64,000 nt of DNA from Diaphorobacter ruginosibacter (GCF_014395975.1 NZ_CP060714.1:682001-746000), one strand, 5' to 3'. Counted from the first letter of the stretch, positions 1 through 8,895 are shown. Made by a program: numbers and translations. Notes: generated by a model from the letters alone, not told the origin.

Positions 1-567
1 CCGCAGTGCGTGCTCACCATGCCGTTGCTGGTGGGACTGGACGGCGTCAACAAGATGTCCAAGTCCAAGAACAACTACATCGGCATCACCGAGGACGCCA
101 ACACCATGTTCGCCAAGGTGCTGTCGATTTCGGACGACCTGATGTGGGACTGGTTCACCTTGTTGTCCTTCATGAGCCTGCCCGAAATCGCCGCGCTCAA
201 GCTGGAGATCGAAGGCGGCCGCAACCCCAAGGATGCGAAGGTGCTGCTGGCCAAGGAGATCACCGCGCGCTTCCATAGCGCGGCGGCGGCGGAAGCGGCG
301 GAGCAGGATTTCATCAATCGTTCCAAGGGCGGCATTCCGGACGACATTCCCGAGGTGCAGCTCTCCGGCGCGCCCGTGGGCATCGGCGCACTGCTCAAGC
401 AGGCCAATCTCGCGCCATCGAGCAGCGAGGCCAATCGCCTGATCGAAGGCGGCGGCGTTCGCATCGACGGCACGGTGATCAGCGACAAGGGCCTGAAGAT
501 CGAGGCAGGCACCTTCGTCCTGCAGGTGGGCAAGCGCAAGTTCGCACGCGTGACGCTGTCCGCCTGA
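1..567 (+). CDS. tyrS: Tyrosyl-tRNA synthetase, C-terminal part (cut by window edge)
   Basis: The frame is open from the first base, so the gene begins outside the window; 188 codons remain. The enzyme charges tRNA-Tyr with tyrosine in the cytoplasm. The class I signature KMSKSKNNYIG is visible about residue 20 of the visible part, preceded by PLLVGLDG, which is typical of the TyrS catalytic domain. The last 60 residues form an S4-type RNA-binding domain (SSSEANRLIEGGGVRIDG). It converges on the LysR-type gene, with only 9 bp between the stop codons. The call rests on the KMSKS loop plus the C-terminal S4 domain, which together fit TyrS and not TrpS. Confidence 0.95.
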   Translation, partial: PQCVLTMPLLVGLDGVNKMSKSKNNYIGITEDANTMFAKVLSISDDLMWDWFTLLSFMSLPEIAALKLEIEGGRNPKDAKVLLAKEITARFHSAAAAEAAEQDFINRSKGGIPDDIPEVQLSGAPVGIGALLKQANLAPSSSEANRLIEGGGVRIDGTVISDKGLKIEAGTFVLQVGKRKFARVTLSA

Positions 568-576
568 CCATCCTCT

Positions 577-1593
577 CTATGGCAGGTCGTCCCGCGTGTC
601 GGGATCGGGCACCTCACCGATGGCCTCGCGGGTGAGTCGGGCCTGCAATTGGAGCCAGGCCCGGAAGGCCTGGACCTCCGGACGCTGGGCGCTGCGGGGC
701 CCGATGAGCAGCCAGTAGGCGAGTGGCGAGTCGAGGCGGTGGCCCGGAAGCACCTCCACCAGGTCGCCCGCGGCCAGGCTGTCGGCAATCAGCGGCATCC
801 GGGCGAGCGAGAGTCCCTGGCCGGCAAGCGTGGACTGCGCGATCTGCTGGGCATAGTTGAAATACAGCCAGCGCTGGGGCTGCAGGCGCGAGATGCCGTT
901 CACTTCAAACCAGCGCCGCCACGTGATCCACTCGAAATAGGCGAGGCGGTGCGCATCACCCGCCTCAATCAGCGTGAAGTTCGCCACATCGGCCGGCGTG
1001 GTCACTGGCGGGCGGCTCTGCAGCAGCCAGGGGCTGCCGACCACGCACAGTTGCTCGCCGAACAGGCGTATCGCGCCCGCCGGCTGCGTGCCGGGTACAG
1101 CGGAGCGCAGCGCCAGATCGACATCGGACGTGTCCATGTCGACCATGGTGTCGGTGGCGTCGATGCGGATGTCGATGTCGGGATAGCTGCGCTGGAAGTC
1201 CTCGAGCCGGGGAATCAGCCACATCGATGCGAAGCTTGCCCAGGTAGTGATGGCCACGTTCTTGCGTCCTGCCGACTGCCGCACCATGCGCACGGTGGCG
1301 TCGAGGCGTTCGAGTGCTGGCGTCAGTGTCTGGAACAGCTGGCCGCCGGCAGTGGTGAGTTCCACCGCGCGCGTGTGGCGCAGAAAGAGCGGAACGCCCA
1401 CCTCGTCTTCCAGCGCCTGGATCTGGCGGCTCACCGCGGACTGGGTGAGCGACAGGTCGTCCGCGGCCGCGCGGAAATTGAGATGCCGCGCCACCGCCAG
1501 GAACGCGCGCCAATTGCCCACGGAAACCGGACGGGTGCGCAGGTGGACCATGGGTGGAGGCGTCGGCGGCAGGGGCGGGGGGCTTTGCTTCAT
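577..1593 (-). CDS. LysR-family transcriptional regulator
   Basis: A 338-residue protein with the usual LysR layout: an N-terminal winged helix-turn-helix (FLAVARHLNFRAAADDLSLT, then QSAVSRQIQALEDEVGVPLF) and a C-terminal effector-binding domain of the GcvA type (RLEDFQRSYPDIDIRIDATD). The ATG at 1593 is preferred; an ATG at 1551 (MVHLRTRP) is an alternative, and the longer open frame up to 1704 adds residues unlike the family. It is divergent from a DUF2917 gene, a pairing that suggests, but does not prove, that it controls that gene. The effector is unknown. Confidence 0.88.
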   Translation of the reverse strand: MKQSPPPLPPTPPPMVHLRTRPVSVGNWRAFLAVARHLNFRAAADDLSLTQSAVSRQIQALEDEVGVPLFLRHTRAVELTTAGGQLFQTLTPALERLDATVRMVRQSAGRKNVAITTWASFASMWLIPRLEDFQRSYPDIDIRIDATDTMVDMDTSDVDLALRSAVPGTQPAGAIRLFGEQLCVVGSPWLLQSRPPVTTPADVANFTLIEAGDAHRLAYFEWITWRRWFEVNGISRLQPQRWLYFNYAQQIAQSTLAGQGLSLARMPLIADSLAAGDLVEVLPGHRLDSPLAYWLLIGPRSAQRPEVQAFRAWLQLQARLTREAIGEVPDPDTRDDLP

Positions 1594-1733
1594 GGTGCGG
1601 GACAACGGATATGGCGGTGAATTGATGCGTTTTCCGCATCTATCGAGGATCTGCATTTCATTGGACGATGGAACCGCGCGCGAGTCAAATTCATTCCTGT
1701 TCAACGACTTTGGTCGATCAAAAGGAGTGGGAA

Positions 1734-2057
1734 ATGACCGCGATTCATGTTCCAGATTCGCAACAAAGCACGGGTATCACCGCACGGCACGGTTTCTTTG
1801 ACCTGAACACCTTGCGCGCCGGCCATGCCATCAGCCTGAAGAGCCGCAAGCCCATGCGGTTGCGGTTGCTGTCGTGCAGCGGCAATGCATGGGTCACGTG
1901 CGCGCCGGCTGGCAGCGGGGGAGACGCCGCAGGGGCGCAGGACCTGATCCTGGCCGCCGGCGAGTCGCTCACGGTGCGGCCGGGCCAGCATCTGGTGATG
2001 GAGCCCTTTGCCGAGCAGTCCGTGCGCTATCAGTGGTCGGCCGCGGAGGCTGGATAA
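1734..2057 (+). CDS. DUF2917 domain protein
   Basis: A 107-residue small protein with the DUF2917 pattern: a leucine/arginine-rich start (LNTLRAGHAISLKSRKPMRL), a central WVTC.P segment, then DLILAAGESLTVRPGQHLVM. Members are small, probably beta-rich, cupin-like proteins of unknown function, frequent in Burkholderiales and often next to LysR genes, as here. The start at 1734 is supported by AAAGGAG at 1721-1727. It ends 43 bp before glmU, so co-transcription with glmU is possible. Confidence 0.75.
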   Translation: MTAIHVPDSQQSTGITARHGFFDLNTLRAGHAISLKSRKPMRLRLLSCSGNAWVTCAPAGSGGDAAGAQDLILAAGESLTVRPGQHLVMEPFAEQSVRYQWSAAEAG

Positions 2058-2100
2058 TCGGCACTCCGCATTTCTCCTCCGTGTTCATTCACTCACCTAC

Positions 2101-3531
2101 ATGACAGCGCAACTCGACATCATCATCATGGCCGCGGGCAAGGGCACGCGCATGAAAAGCCGTATTCCGAAGGTTCTGCAGCGCCTGGCGGGACGGCCGT
2201 TGTTGCAGCACGTGGTGTCGCAGACGCAGAGCCTTTCGCCGCGTCGCGTGGTGGTGGTGACGGGGCACTGTGCCGCTGAGGTGGAGGCCGCATGCGGCGG
2301 GTTCACACTGCCGGGCCATGCCGCGCTCGACATGCAGTTCGTGCGCCAGGAGCCGCAGCTGGGCACGGGCCACGCGGTGCAGCAGGCGGTTCCCAAGCTG
2401 CCCGACGAGGACGGAGTGGTCGTGATTCTTTCGGGCGACGTGCCGTTGACCAGGGCCCAAACGGTGGCCGATCTGGTGCAGTCCTCGGGCGGCGACAAGC
2501 TTGCGCTGCTGACGGTGCGCGTGCCCGACCCCACGGGGTATGGCCGCATCGTGCGCAATGCCGACGGAGCCGTGCAGCGCATCGTCGAACACAAGGACGC
2601 AAGCGATGCGCAGCGTTCCATCAACGAGATCTACAGCGGCATCATGGCCGCGCCGGTGGGCTGGCTCAAGAAATGGCTGGCGCGCCTTGACAACAACAAT
2701 GCGCAGAAGGAGTACTACCTGACCGACGTGGTGGCGATGGCCGTGGCGGATGGCATTCCCGTGGTGGGCCACTGCATCGCCGACCCGCTGCAGGTCGAGG
2801 GCGTGAACAGCCCCATGCAACTGGCGGCCCTGGAGCGTGCGCACCAGCTGCGGGTGGCCGCCGAGCTGATGGAGCAGGGCGTGCGCCTTGCCGATCCTGC
2901 GCGCCTCGACGTACGCGACGATGCACGCGGCGTGCTGGCGGATCTGCGCTGCGGGGCCGACGTGGAGATCGACGTGGGTTGCATCTTCACCGGTCAGGTC
3001 GAACTGGGCGAGGGCGTGCGCATCGGTGCGTACTGCCACATCAGCAACGCGCAGATCGCGGCAGGCGCGGTGATCCATCCGTTCTCGCACATCGATGGGG
3101 AGAAGCTGGGTGCCCAGGTGGGTGAAGGCGCGCTGATCGGGCCATTCGCCCGTTTGCGTCCTGGCGCGCAGCTGGGCCGTGAAGTGCATATCGGCAATTT
3201 CGTGGAGGTGAAGAACTCCACGCTGGCGGACGGGGCCAAGGCCAATCATCTGGCCTATCTCGGCGACGCGACGGTGGGCGAGCGGGTGAACTATGGCGCG
3301 GGCAGCATCACCGCGAACTATGACGGAGCCAATAAGCACCGTACCGTGATCGAGGCGGACGTGCATGTCGGCAGCAACTGCGTGCTGGTCGCGCCGGTGA
3401 CCATTGGCGCGGGCGGAACCGTGGGGGGCGGCTCGACCATCACCAAGAACACCGAGCCGGGTGCCTTGAGCGTGGCCCGGGGCAAGCAGGTGAGCATTGC
3501 GAACTGGGTGCGTCCGGTCAAGAAAAAGTAG
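2101..3531 (+). CDS. glmU: Bifunctional GlcN-1-P acetyltransferase / GlcNAc-1-P uridylyltransferase
   Basis: A 476-residue cytoplasmic enzyme making UDP-GlcNAc, the precursor of peptidoglycan and lipopolysaccharide, from glucosamine-1-phosphate in two steps. The N-terminal nucleotidyltransferase domain shows the loop MAAGKGTRMKSRIPKVLQ and the LSGDVPL metal-site motif. The C-terminal half is a left-handed beta-helix acetyltransferase (repeated hexapeptides such as IGPFARLRPGAQLG, EVHIGNFVEVKNS) with the conserved NYDGANKHRT segment. Start chosen at ATG 2101, because upstream residues in the frame are unrelated. glmS, the enzyme two steps earlier in the pathway, lies 2.3 kb downstream. A strong terminator follows. 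Confidence 0.96.
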   Translation: MTAQLDIIIMAAGKGTRMKSRIPKVLQRLAGRPLLQHVVSQTQSLSPRRVVVVTGHCAAEVEAACGGFTLPGHAALDMQFVRQEPQLGTGHAVQQAVPKLPDEDGVVVILSGDVPLTRAQTVADLVQSSGGDKLALLTVRVPDPTGYGRIVRNADGAVQRIVEHKDASDAQRSINEIYSGIMAAPVGWLKKWLARLDNNNAQKEYYLTDVVAMAVADGIPVVGHCIADPLQVEGVNSPMQLAALERAHQLRVAAELMEQGVRLADPARLDVRDDARGVLADLRCGADVEIDVGCIFTGQVELGEGVRIGAYCHISNAQIAAGAVIHPFSHIDGEKLGAQVGEGALIGPFARLRPGAQLGREVHIGNFVEVKNSTLADGAKANHLAYLGDATVGERVNYGAGSITANYDGANKHRTVIEADVHVGSNCVLVAPVTIGAGGTVGGGSTITKNTEPGALSVARGKQVSIANWVRPVKKK

Positions 3532-3541
3532 AGTGCGGGGA

Positions 3542-3572
3542 AAAGCGTGGCCTACCGCACGGGCCACGCTTT
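3542..3572 (+). terminator. Rho-independent terminator after glmU
   Basis: Perfect 11-bp stem (AAAGCGTGGCC, with its complement GGCCACGCTTT), 9-base loop, followed by a T-rich tail (TCTTGCTTTCG). It starts 10 bp after the glmU stop codon and lies just before the convergent cbpM gene. Confidence 0.85.
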
Positions 3573-3584
3573 CTTGCTTTCGTT

Positions 3585-3929
3585 CTACAGTCCTTTCAGG
3601 GCTGATTCCAGCTGCACCATCCGCCGCCTGAGCTCGGTGACCTCCTCCATCAGGTCGGTGGTGAGCGCCGCCAGTTGCGGGTCCGCGTCGAACGATGATT
3701 CCAGCCGCGCCATGCGGCGTGCGCGGATCACCGTGGTGCTGGTGAAGCGCCAACTGCCCGAGGTCTGATCTCCTTGCAGCAGCCCCTGCGAGACGCGTTC
3801 GGTTACCCAGCCGGGGGCCATGGCGCAGGCGCGCGCGAGATCTTCGAGGGTGAGATGGCGGGCGACGTCGTCGTCCAGCAGTTCGGCCCACGCGCGCGTG
3901 GCGCCGGTGTTCGATGTAGGTGTTGGCAT
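3585..3929 (-). CDS. cbpM: Chaperone modulator CbpM-like (MerR-like fold)
   Basis: A 114-residue protein just downstream of a CbpA-type DnaJ gene, the usual location of cbpM. CbpM binds the J-domain of CbpA and inhibits its co-chaperone and DNA-binding activity. Visible are a helix-turn-helix-like segment (HLTLEDLARACAMAPGWVTE, then RVSQGLLQG) and a C-terminal coiled-coil-like helix (LMEEVTELRRRMVQLESALKGL). The start at 3929 is set by AAGGAGG at 3935-3941, 13 bp downstream of the cbpA stop, so the two genes form an operon. Sequence similarity to Escherichia coli CbpM is modest; the call leans on context. Confidence 0.8.
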   Translation of the reverse strand: MPTPTSNTGATRAWAELLDDDVARHLTLEDLARACAMAPGWVTERVSQGLLQGDQTSGSWRFTSTTVIRARRMARLESSFDADPQLAALTTDLMEEVTELRRRMVQLESALKGL

Positions 3930-3942
3930 GTGCGGATCCTCC

Positions 3943-4938
3943 TTACTGGGCGCTGCGCGGATTGAACTGCGCAAATGCCTTGGCCATGTTGCTGTATGCC
4001 GCGCGCTGTTCGTCGGTGGTCGCGGGCGGCAGGACCACGTGGAGCTCCAGGTACAGGTCGCCCGGTGTGGCCGCGGGAATGCCGCGCTCCTTCAGCCGCA
4101 GCTTGCGGCCGGTCTTCCAGTGCGCGGGCACGTTCACCTCCACGGTGCTGCCGCCAGGCGTGGTCACCTGGATCGGGCCGCCGAGCTCGGCTTCCCAGGG
4201 TGAGACGTTGACGCTCTGGTAGACGTCGCGATCCTGGGCGCGCCAGCGCGTGTCGGGCTTGAACTGGACCTCGAGGAACAGGTCGCCGTTGGGCGCTCCG
4301 CCATAACCGGGACTGCCCTGGCCCGAGAGGCGGATGAGCTGGCCTTCACGCACTCCCTTGGGAATGGTGACCTGCAACTGCCGCTCTTCGTTGACCAGAT
4401 GGCCGTTGTCGTCCAGCCTGGCACCGCGCAGCGTGAGCATGCGCTCGGCGCCGGCATAGGCATCGCGCAGATCGAGTTCGATCTTGGCGTGATGATCCTC
4501 GCCGCGCTGCTGTGTTGGCGGGCCGCCTCGGAAGTGGCCGCTGGCCGTGCCTCCATGGTCGGCACCCGCGCCGCGCTGCGCACGGGCCGCGCGGCCGAAC
4601 ATCTGCTCGAAGAAATCGCTGAAGGCGGCGCTGTCCATGCCGGCGCTGTCGCCGTGGTCCGTGAATTCGAAGCCGGCGTCCCAGTTCGGCGGCGGACGGA
4701 AGTCCTGTCCTGCGCGGTAGGCGCTTTCCTTGCCGAGGTTGTCATAGGCCGCGCGCTTTTCCGGATCGGAGAGCACCGTGTTGGCTTCGTTCACCTCCGC
4801 CATGCGATCCGCAGCGTCGGCTTCCTTGCTGACGTCGGGGTGGTACTTGCGGGCGAGCTTTCTGTAAGCCTTCTTGATCTCGTCCGCAGAGGCGCTCTTG
4901 TCGACGCCCAATATCTTGTAATAGTCCTTGAACTCCAT
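3943..4938 (-). CDS. cbpA: Curved-DNA-binding J-domain co-chaperone CbpA
   Basis: A 331-residue DnaJ-family protein. The J-domain occupies residues 1-70 (DYYKILGVDKSASADEIKKA) with the HPD motif (KYHPDVSK) that stimulates DnaK. A G/F-rich and flexible linker follows, and residues about 150-320 form the two beta-barrel client-binding domains of class II J-proteins (DLFLEVQFKPDTRWR, GDLYLELHVVLPPA). There is no zinc-finger domain, so it is CbpA-like and not DnaJ. It is first in an operon with cbpM. The ATG at 4938 is preceded by CAGGAG. Confidence 0.92.
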   Translation of the reverse strand: MEFKDYYKILGVDKSASADEIKKAYRKLARKYHPDVSKEADAADRMAEVNEANTVLSDPEKRAAYDNLGKESAYRAGQDFRPPPNWDAGFEFTDHGDSAGMDSAAFSDFFEQMFGRAARAQRGAGADHGGTASGHFRGGPPTQQRGEDHHAKIELDLRDAYAGAERMLTLRGARLDDNGHLVNEERQLQVTIPKGVREGQLIRLSGQGSPGYGGAPNGDLFLEVQFKPDTRWRAQDRDVYQSVNVSPWEAELGGPIQVTTPGGSTVEVNVPAHWKTGRKLRLKERGIPAATPGDLYLELHVVLPPATTDEQRAAYSNMAKAFAQFNPRSAQ

Positions 4939-5193
4939 GCATCAAGCTCCTGAATCGCGGCCCGCAGCAATCCCTGCAAGCGAAGGCCGCACAAACGATG
5001 GAAAACACTCTATAGGGGAGGCTCCGGGCAGGCCGTAGGCCAATGCCGCAACGCAGGAGGGCGCGCAGGCTGTCCGGGCACATCGCAATGCGGCGGCGGG
5101 AGCGCGCATTGCCGTTCCGTTCATCAACCCATCATCAATCCATGGGAGGTTGTTCGATGAGGATGCCTGAAGATGGAGGCGACATGCGCGGAT

Positions 5194-5679
5194 TCAAGCC
5201 AGCGGCACGCGCGTGTCGAATTTGGCGCGATGGGTGGCAAAGAACGCCTTCACATTGCGCACGTTGGCGTGCTGAGTGAAAAGGCGCTGCGAGAGCGCAT
5301 GGTACGAAGGCATGTCGCTCGCATGCACCACCAGCACGAAGTCAGGGCCCGGCGAGACGCGCCAGCATTGCTGCACCTGGGCATCGGCGATCGCCAGCGC
5401 CTCGAAATCGTCCATGTGTTCCGCTCCCTGGTGGTCCAGAGTGATCTCCACGATGGCCGTGAGCCCGTGGCCCTGCAGTTGCGCCAGCCGGTCGGGCTGC
5501 AGCAGGGCCACCTGTTTCTCGATCAACCCCAGTTCATGCAGCCTGCGCACGCGCCGCAGGCAGGTTGGAGGAGAGACATGCACCTGCTCCGCCAGCGTCT
5601 GGTTGCTCAGCGAGGCATCGGTTTGCAGCAGGTCAAGAAGCTGCCGGTCTATGCTGTCAATGGTTTCTAAAATTTCCAT
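5194..5679 (-). CDS. Lrp/AsnC-family transcriptional regulator
   Basis: A 161-residue protein with the family layout: N-terminal helix-turn-helix (IDRQLLDLLQTDASLSNQTL, then LAEQVHVSPPTCLRRVRRLH) followed by a RAM/AsnC_trans ligand-binding domain (GHGLTAIVEITLDHQ, VQQCWRVSPGPDFVLVVHA). Such proteins are feast/famine regulators that form octamers and bind amino acids. It is divergent from glmS across a 180-bp AT-rich spacer containing a GAAATATTATTTC palindrome, so autoregulation and possibly glmS regulation are plausible. The 255 bp downstream of its stop, before cbpA, hold nothing recognisable. Confidence 0.9.
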   Translation of the reverse strand: MEILETIDSIDRQLLDLLQTDASLSNQTLAEQVHVSPPTCLRRVRRLHELGLIEKQVALLQPDRLAQLQGHGLTAIVEITLDHQGAEHMDDFEALAIADAQVQQCWRVSPGPDFVLVVHASDMPSYHALSQRLFTQHANVRNVKAFFATHRAKFDTRVPLA

Positions 5680-5723
5680 TTAATTGATTTTTTGAAATTA
5701 AATTTCTCACATGAAATGTTGCG

Positions 5724-5736
5724 AAATATTATTTCA
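5724..5736. promoter_or_regulatory. Palindrome in the lrp-glmS intergenic region
   Basis: GAAATA-T-TATTTC is a perfect 13-bp palindrome in the very AT-rich 5680-5859 spacer between the divergent Lrp-type gene and glmS. Lrp/AsnC proteins bind AT-rich dyads, so this is a plausible operator; assignment is by position only. Confidence 0.4.
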
Positions 5737-5859
5737 AAAATAATGAAAAATGAATCGGAAATTTTAACAACTCATCTCTACCATCACGCTCATTCGTGAC
5801 GGACACGAAAAATCCATTGTTGTGAGCGGGGTGCGACTCCCTGCAAGGAGTTCCAGCTT

Positions 5860-7770
5860 ATGTGCGGCATCGTCGGCGCAGTTTCCCAACGCAATATCGT
5901 TCCCATCCTGGTCCAGGGCCTGCAGCGCCTGGAGTACCGGGGCTATGACTCCTGCGGGGTCGCCGTGCACGAGGCCAGCATGGGCAGCACGCCCACCGGC
6001 GGGCTGCACCGGGCACGCAGCACGGCGCGGGTGTCGGAGCTGCAGGCGCAGGTCGCCGCGGAGCATATCGAGGGCGCCACCGGCATTGCGCACACGCGCT
6101 GGGCCACGCACGGTGCCCCGGCGGTGCACAACGCCCATCCGCACTTCAGCCACGGGCCGAATGCAGCGCCGGCCGAGACCGAACGCGCCGGCCGTGTCGC
6201 GCTGGTGCACAACGGCATCATCGAGAACTACCAGGAACTGCGCCGGATGCTGCAGGCGCGCGGCTATGTGTTCTCCAGCCAGACCGACACGGAAGTCATC
6301 GCGCATCTGGTGGACAGCCTCTACGAAGGCGACCTGTTCGAGGCGGTCAAGGCGGCCGTCGCCCAGTTGCACGGCGCCTACGCGATTGCCGTGATGCACA
6401 AGGATGAGCCGCACCGGGTGGTCGGCGCGCGCGCCGGCTCGCCATTGGTGCTGGGGGTCGGCGAGGGTGAGAATTTCCTGGCGAGCGATGCGATGGCGCT
6501 CGCGGGAGTGACCGATCAGATCATCTACCTGCAGGAAGGCGACCTGGTGGACCTGCAGCAGGGCCGCTACTGGATCGTCAATCGCGCGGGCCAGCGCATG
6601 AGCGCCGAGCAACGTCCCGTCCGCACCGTGCACGCGCACAGCGGCGCCGCGGAGCTGGGGCCGTACCGCCACTACATGCAAAAGGAAATCTTCGAGCAGC
6701 CGCGCGCCGTGGCCGATACGCTCGAGGGCGTGCAGGCCATCGTGCCCGAGCTGTTCGACGGGCTCGATGCCGAAGGAAACACCCAGACCGCCGCGTGGCG
6801 TGTCTTCAAGGAAATCGACTCCGTGTTGATCCTCGCCTGCGGCACCAGCTACTACAGCGGTTGCACGGCCAAGTACTGGATCGAGGCCATTGCCGGAATT
6901 CCCTGCAATGTGGAAGTGGCCAGCGAGTACCGCTATCGCACCAGCGTTCCCAACCCCAGAACCCTGGTGGTCACCATCAGCCAGTCAGGTGAGACGGCGG
7001 ACACGCTCGCCGCGCTGCGCCACGCGCAAAGCCTGGGCATGACGCATACGCTCACCGTCTGCAACGTGGCCACCAGCGCCATGGTGCGCGAGTGCGAGCT
7101 GGCCTACATCACCCGCGCAGGGGTGGAGATCGGCGTGGCTTCGACCAAGGCCTTCACCACGCAGCTGCTGGGCCTGTTCCTGCTCACGCTGGCGCTTGCC
7201 CAGTCCAAGGACCGCCTTACGCCCGAGCAGGAGGCCAAGTATCTTGCGTCGATGCGCCACCTGCCCGTGGCGCTGCAATCGGTGCTGGCCCTGGAACCCC
7301 AGGTCATCAGCTGGGCCGAGGATTTCGCCTCCAAGGAAAACGCGCTGTTCCTGGGCCGCGGCATGCACTACCCGATTGCCCTGGAGGGCGCGCTCAAGCT
7401 CAAGGAAATCAGCTACATCCACGCCGAAGCCTATCCCGCAGGCGAGCTCAAGCACGGCCCGCTCGCGCTGGTCACGAGCAGCATGCCGGTGGTGACGGTG
7501 GCACCGCATGACGAACTGCTTGAGAAGCTCAAGAGCAACATGCAGGAAGTACGCGCGCGCGGCGGTGTGCTCTACGTGCTGGCCGACGGCGATTCGCAGA
7601 TCGAGAGCGAAGAGGGCATGCACGTGATCCGCATGCCCGAACACTACGGTGCCCTGAGTCCCATCCTGCACGTGGTGCCGCTGCAACTGCTGGCCTATCA
7701 CACGGCCGTCGCACGCGGCACGGACGTGGACAAGCCACGCAATCTGGCGAAGAGTGTGACGGTGGAGTGA
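5860..7770 (+). CDS. glmS: Glutamine-fructose-6-phosphate aminotransferase (isomerizing)
   Basis: A 636-residue cytoplasmic enzyme that makes glucosamine-6-phosphate from fructose-6-phosphate and glutamine, the first committed step to UDP-GlcNAc. The N-terminal glutaminase domain starts MCGIVGAVSQR with the nucleophile Cys at position 2 (mature Cys1) and shows GYDSCGVAV and HNGIIENYQEL. Two SIS sugar-isomerase domains follow (ACGTSYYSG, TISQSGETADT) and the end KPRNLAKSVTVE matches the family terminus. The start is preceded by AAGGAG at 5845-5850. The last 36 bp correspond to the sequence TnsD recognises in Tn7 transposition, relevant to the island that begins just downstream. Confidence 0.97.
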   Translation: MCGIVGAVSQRNIVPILVQGLQRLEYRGYDSCGVAVHEASMGSTPTGGLHRARSTARVSELQAQVAAEHIEGATGIAHTRWATHGAPAVHNAHPHFSHGPNAAPAETERAGRVALVHNGIIENYQELRRMLQARGYVFSSQTDTEVIAHLVDSLYEGDLFEAVKAAVAQLHGAYAIAVMHKDEPHRVVGARAGSPLVLGVGEGENFLASDAMALAGVTDQIIYLQEGDLVDLQQGRYWIVNRAGQRMSAEQRPVRTVHAHSGAAELGPYRHYMQKEIFEQPRAVADTLEGVQAIVPELFDGLDAEGNTQTAAWRVFKEIDSVLILACGTSYYSGCTAKYWIEAIAGIPCNVEVASEYRYRTSVPNPRTLVVTISQSGETADTLAALRHAQSLGMTHTLTVCNVATSAMVRECELAYITRAGVEIGVASTKAFTTQLLGLFLLTLALAQSKDRLTPEQEAKYLASMRHLPVALQSVLALEPQVISWAEDFASKENALFLGRGMHYPIALEGALKLKEISYIHAEAYPAGELKHGPLALVTSSMPVVTVAPHDELLEKLKSNMQEVRARGGVLYVLADGDSQIESEEGMHVIRMPEHYGALSPILHVVPLQLLAYHTAVARGTDVDKPRNLAKSVTVE

Positions 7771-7900
7771 GGGGGGATTGCGGCGAGCAGTTGTTGATGT
7801 AGTGTAATATTTATGCATAATTTCAGGTGGGGATAATGCATAAAATTCTGTAAGTCATTGATTTTTATATTAAATAACTTATGCATTATTTCCACCTGTA
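7735..7900. other. attTn7-type site and probable left edge of genomic island
   Basis: The glmS 3' end at 7735-7770 keeps the conserved NLAKSVTVE-coding sequence used as attTn7. Base 7792, 22 bp after the stop codon, starts TGTTGATG, the kind of TGT-terminus used by Tn7-like elements. Over the next 100 bp there are three copies of a TTATGCAT(A/T)AT repeat: 7811-7824 and 7879-7892 direct, and 7830-7845 inverted. A 20-bp inverted pair, 7824-7843 and 7879-7898, matches at 18 of 20 positions. Transposase-binding repeats at a Tn7-like end would look like this, although in Tn7 they share one orientation. No tns genes are in the window. Confidence 0.45.
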
Positions 7901-8146
7901 GACTTGCTTAGCTCACTTTGGCTGTGGTCTTTATTTGTTTCTTTAGAAACATAATGTATATATTCGAATGATGTTCGGCATGGAGTGAGCAGACGGAGTC
8001 TGCAGTTCCAAGGCAAGTTGATATGCGAAAGCGCAGAGGAAAAAGAGCGCTGAGGGTGGGCTCCCGTCAGCGTTCTGCATAGCGGCCAACTCCTTTTTCG
8101 CTGAGTCGCAGAGACTGCTGAGAAAGGGGAGGTAGAGATACGGCCG
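7901..8146. other. Intergenic stretch at island edge, no gene seen
   Basis: Together with 7771-7900 this is a 376-bp stretch without a gene between glmS and the HAD-like gene. It is AT-rich in its left half. I see no convincing reading frame, tRNA or terminator with a T-tract in it. Confidence 0.5.
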
Positions 8147-8644
8147 CTAGCTGCCGAATTGAATTTTTAGTCGCTCCGTTAGCGCCTTCGCCACTTTAGG
8201 TTCTTGAATACCTAGTGTTTTGTCTGTCAAAACCAGATGTATCGGGGCGGAAGTGAGCCATCCGTCTTCATCGTCATCTAAGGCAAGCCATGCGGTTACG
8301 CCGCGCCGTGTGGCGTCTGCGAGCACCTGATGCCCTCGCGGCATAGTTGCAAATTCAAGCTTGTTCATGCGACTGTGAAAAGTCGCTCCGACCACTCGAC
8401 TACGAAGAGGTTCGGGTAAAAAAGACCTTGCGCGTGAATAGCCCAGAACGTGTACCCAAGACGTGCTTAGGACCACTGAGACTGCGGGATACGGAGCCAG
8501 CGCTGCCACCAAAGCACTCACATTTTCAAACAGCTTGTGTCCTGAGTGCTCGACCCCGAAATAAATACCTCGCTTATGGTGGCGATACACGGGGGCGGGG
8601 TGAAGCACTCCATCGAAATCTAGGTACAGAACCTGTTGAGTCAT
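8147..8644 (-). CDS. HAD-like hydrolase domain protein
   Basis: A 165-residue protein beginning MTQQVLYLDFDGVLHPAPVY; DFDGVLHP is the DxDxV catalytic motif I of the haloacid dehalogenase superfamily. VVLSTSWV gives motif II (T/S), a lysine (MNKLEFATMPRG region) may be motif III, and WLALDDDEDGW is the acidic motif IV. Such small HAD proteins are common in accessory DNA and usually lack a known substrate. The ATG at 8644 is chosen over a TTG at 8671; neither has a strong ribosome-binding site. It lies at the island edge and reads in the same direction as aioBA, 292 bp downstream of aioA. Function unknown. Confidence 0.7.
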   Translation of the reverse strand: MTQQVLYLDFDGVLHPAPVYRHHKRGIYFGVEHSGHKLFENVSALVAALAPYPAVSVVLSTSWVHVLGYSRARSFLPEPLRSRVVGATFHSRMNKLEFATMPRGHQVLADATRRGVTAWLALDDDEDGWLTSAPIHLVLTDKTLGIQEPKVAKALTERLKIQFGS

Positions 8645-8895
8645 GTTCGTAGGTGTTTCATCTTTCAGCAAACGCCGTCCCCTGTGAAATATCTATCAGA
8701 GACGGCGCAAACTCGAAACGAATGAGGCCACGACTTCGCGTGATGCGCGCCACCAAGTATTGCTGTAGCCTAGCACCATCAAGCCAATGGAGGTGAGCCT
8801 GATGTTTTTATTGGAACCTGGTATGAGGTAGAGCTGAGCCGCATTCATCGGTGCGGCGTATATGGGCTGGCAATCAACGGTAAGAGCTGTACCGT

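Noticed and set aside
2089..3891. Minus-strand open frame of 600 codons over glmU
   Set aside because: Antisense shadow of glmU and of the cbpM region, typical of GC-rich DNA, with no domain or ribosome-binding site.
5043..5279. Small plus-strand frame between cbpA and the Lrp-type gene
   Set aside because: It runs into the Lrp-type gene on the other strand, is Arg-rich and without a motif or good ribosome-binding site.
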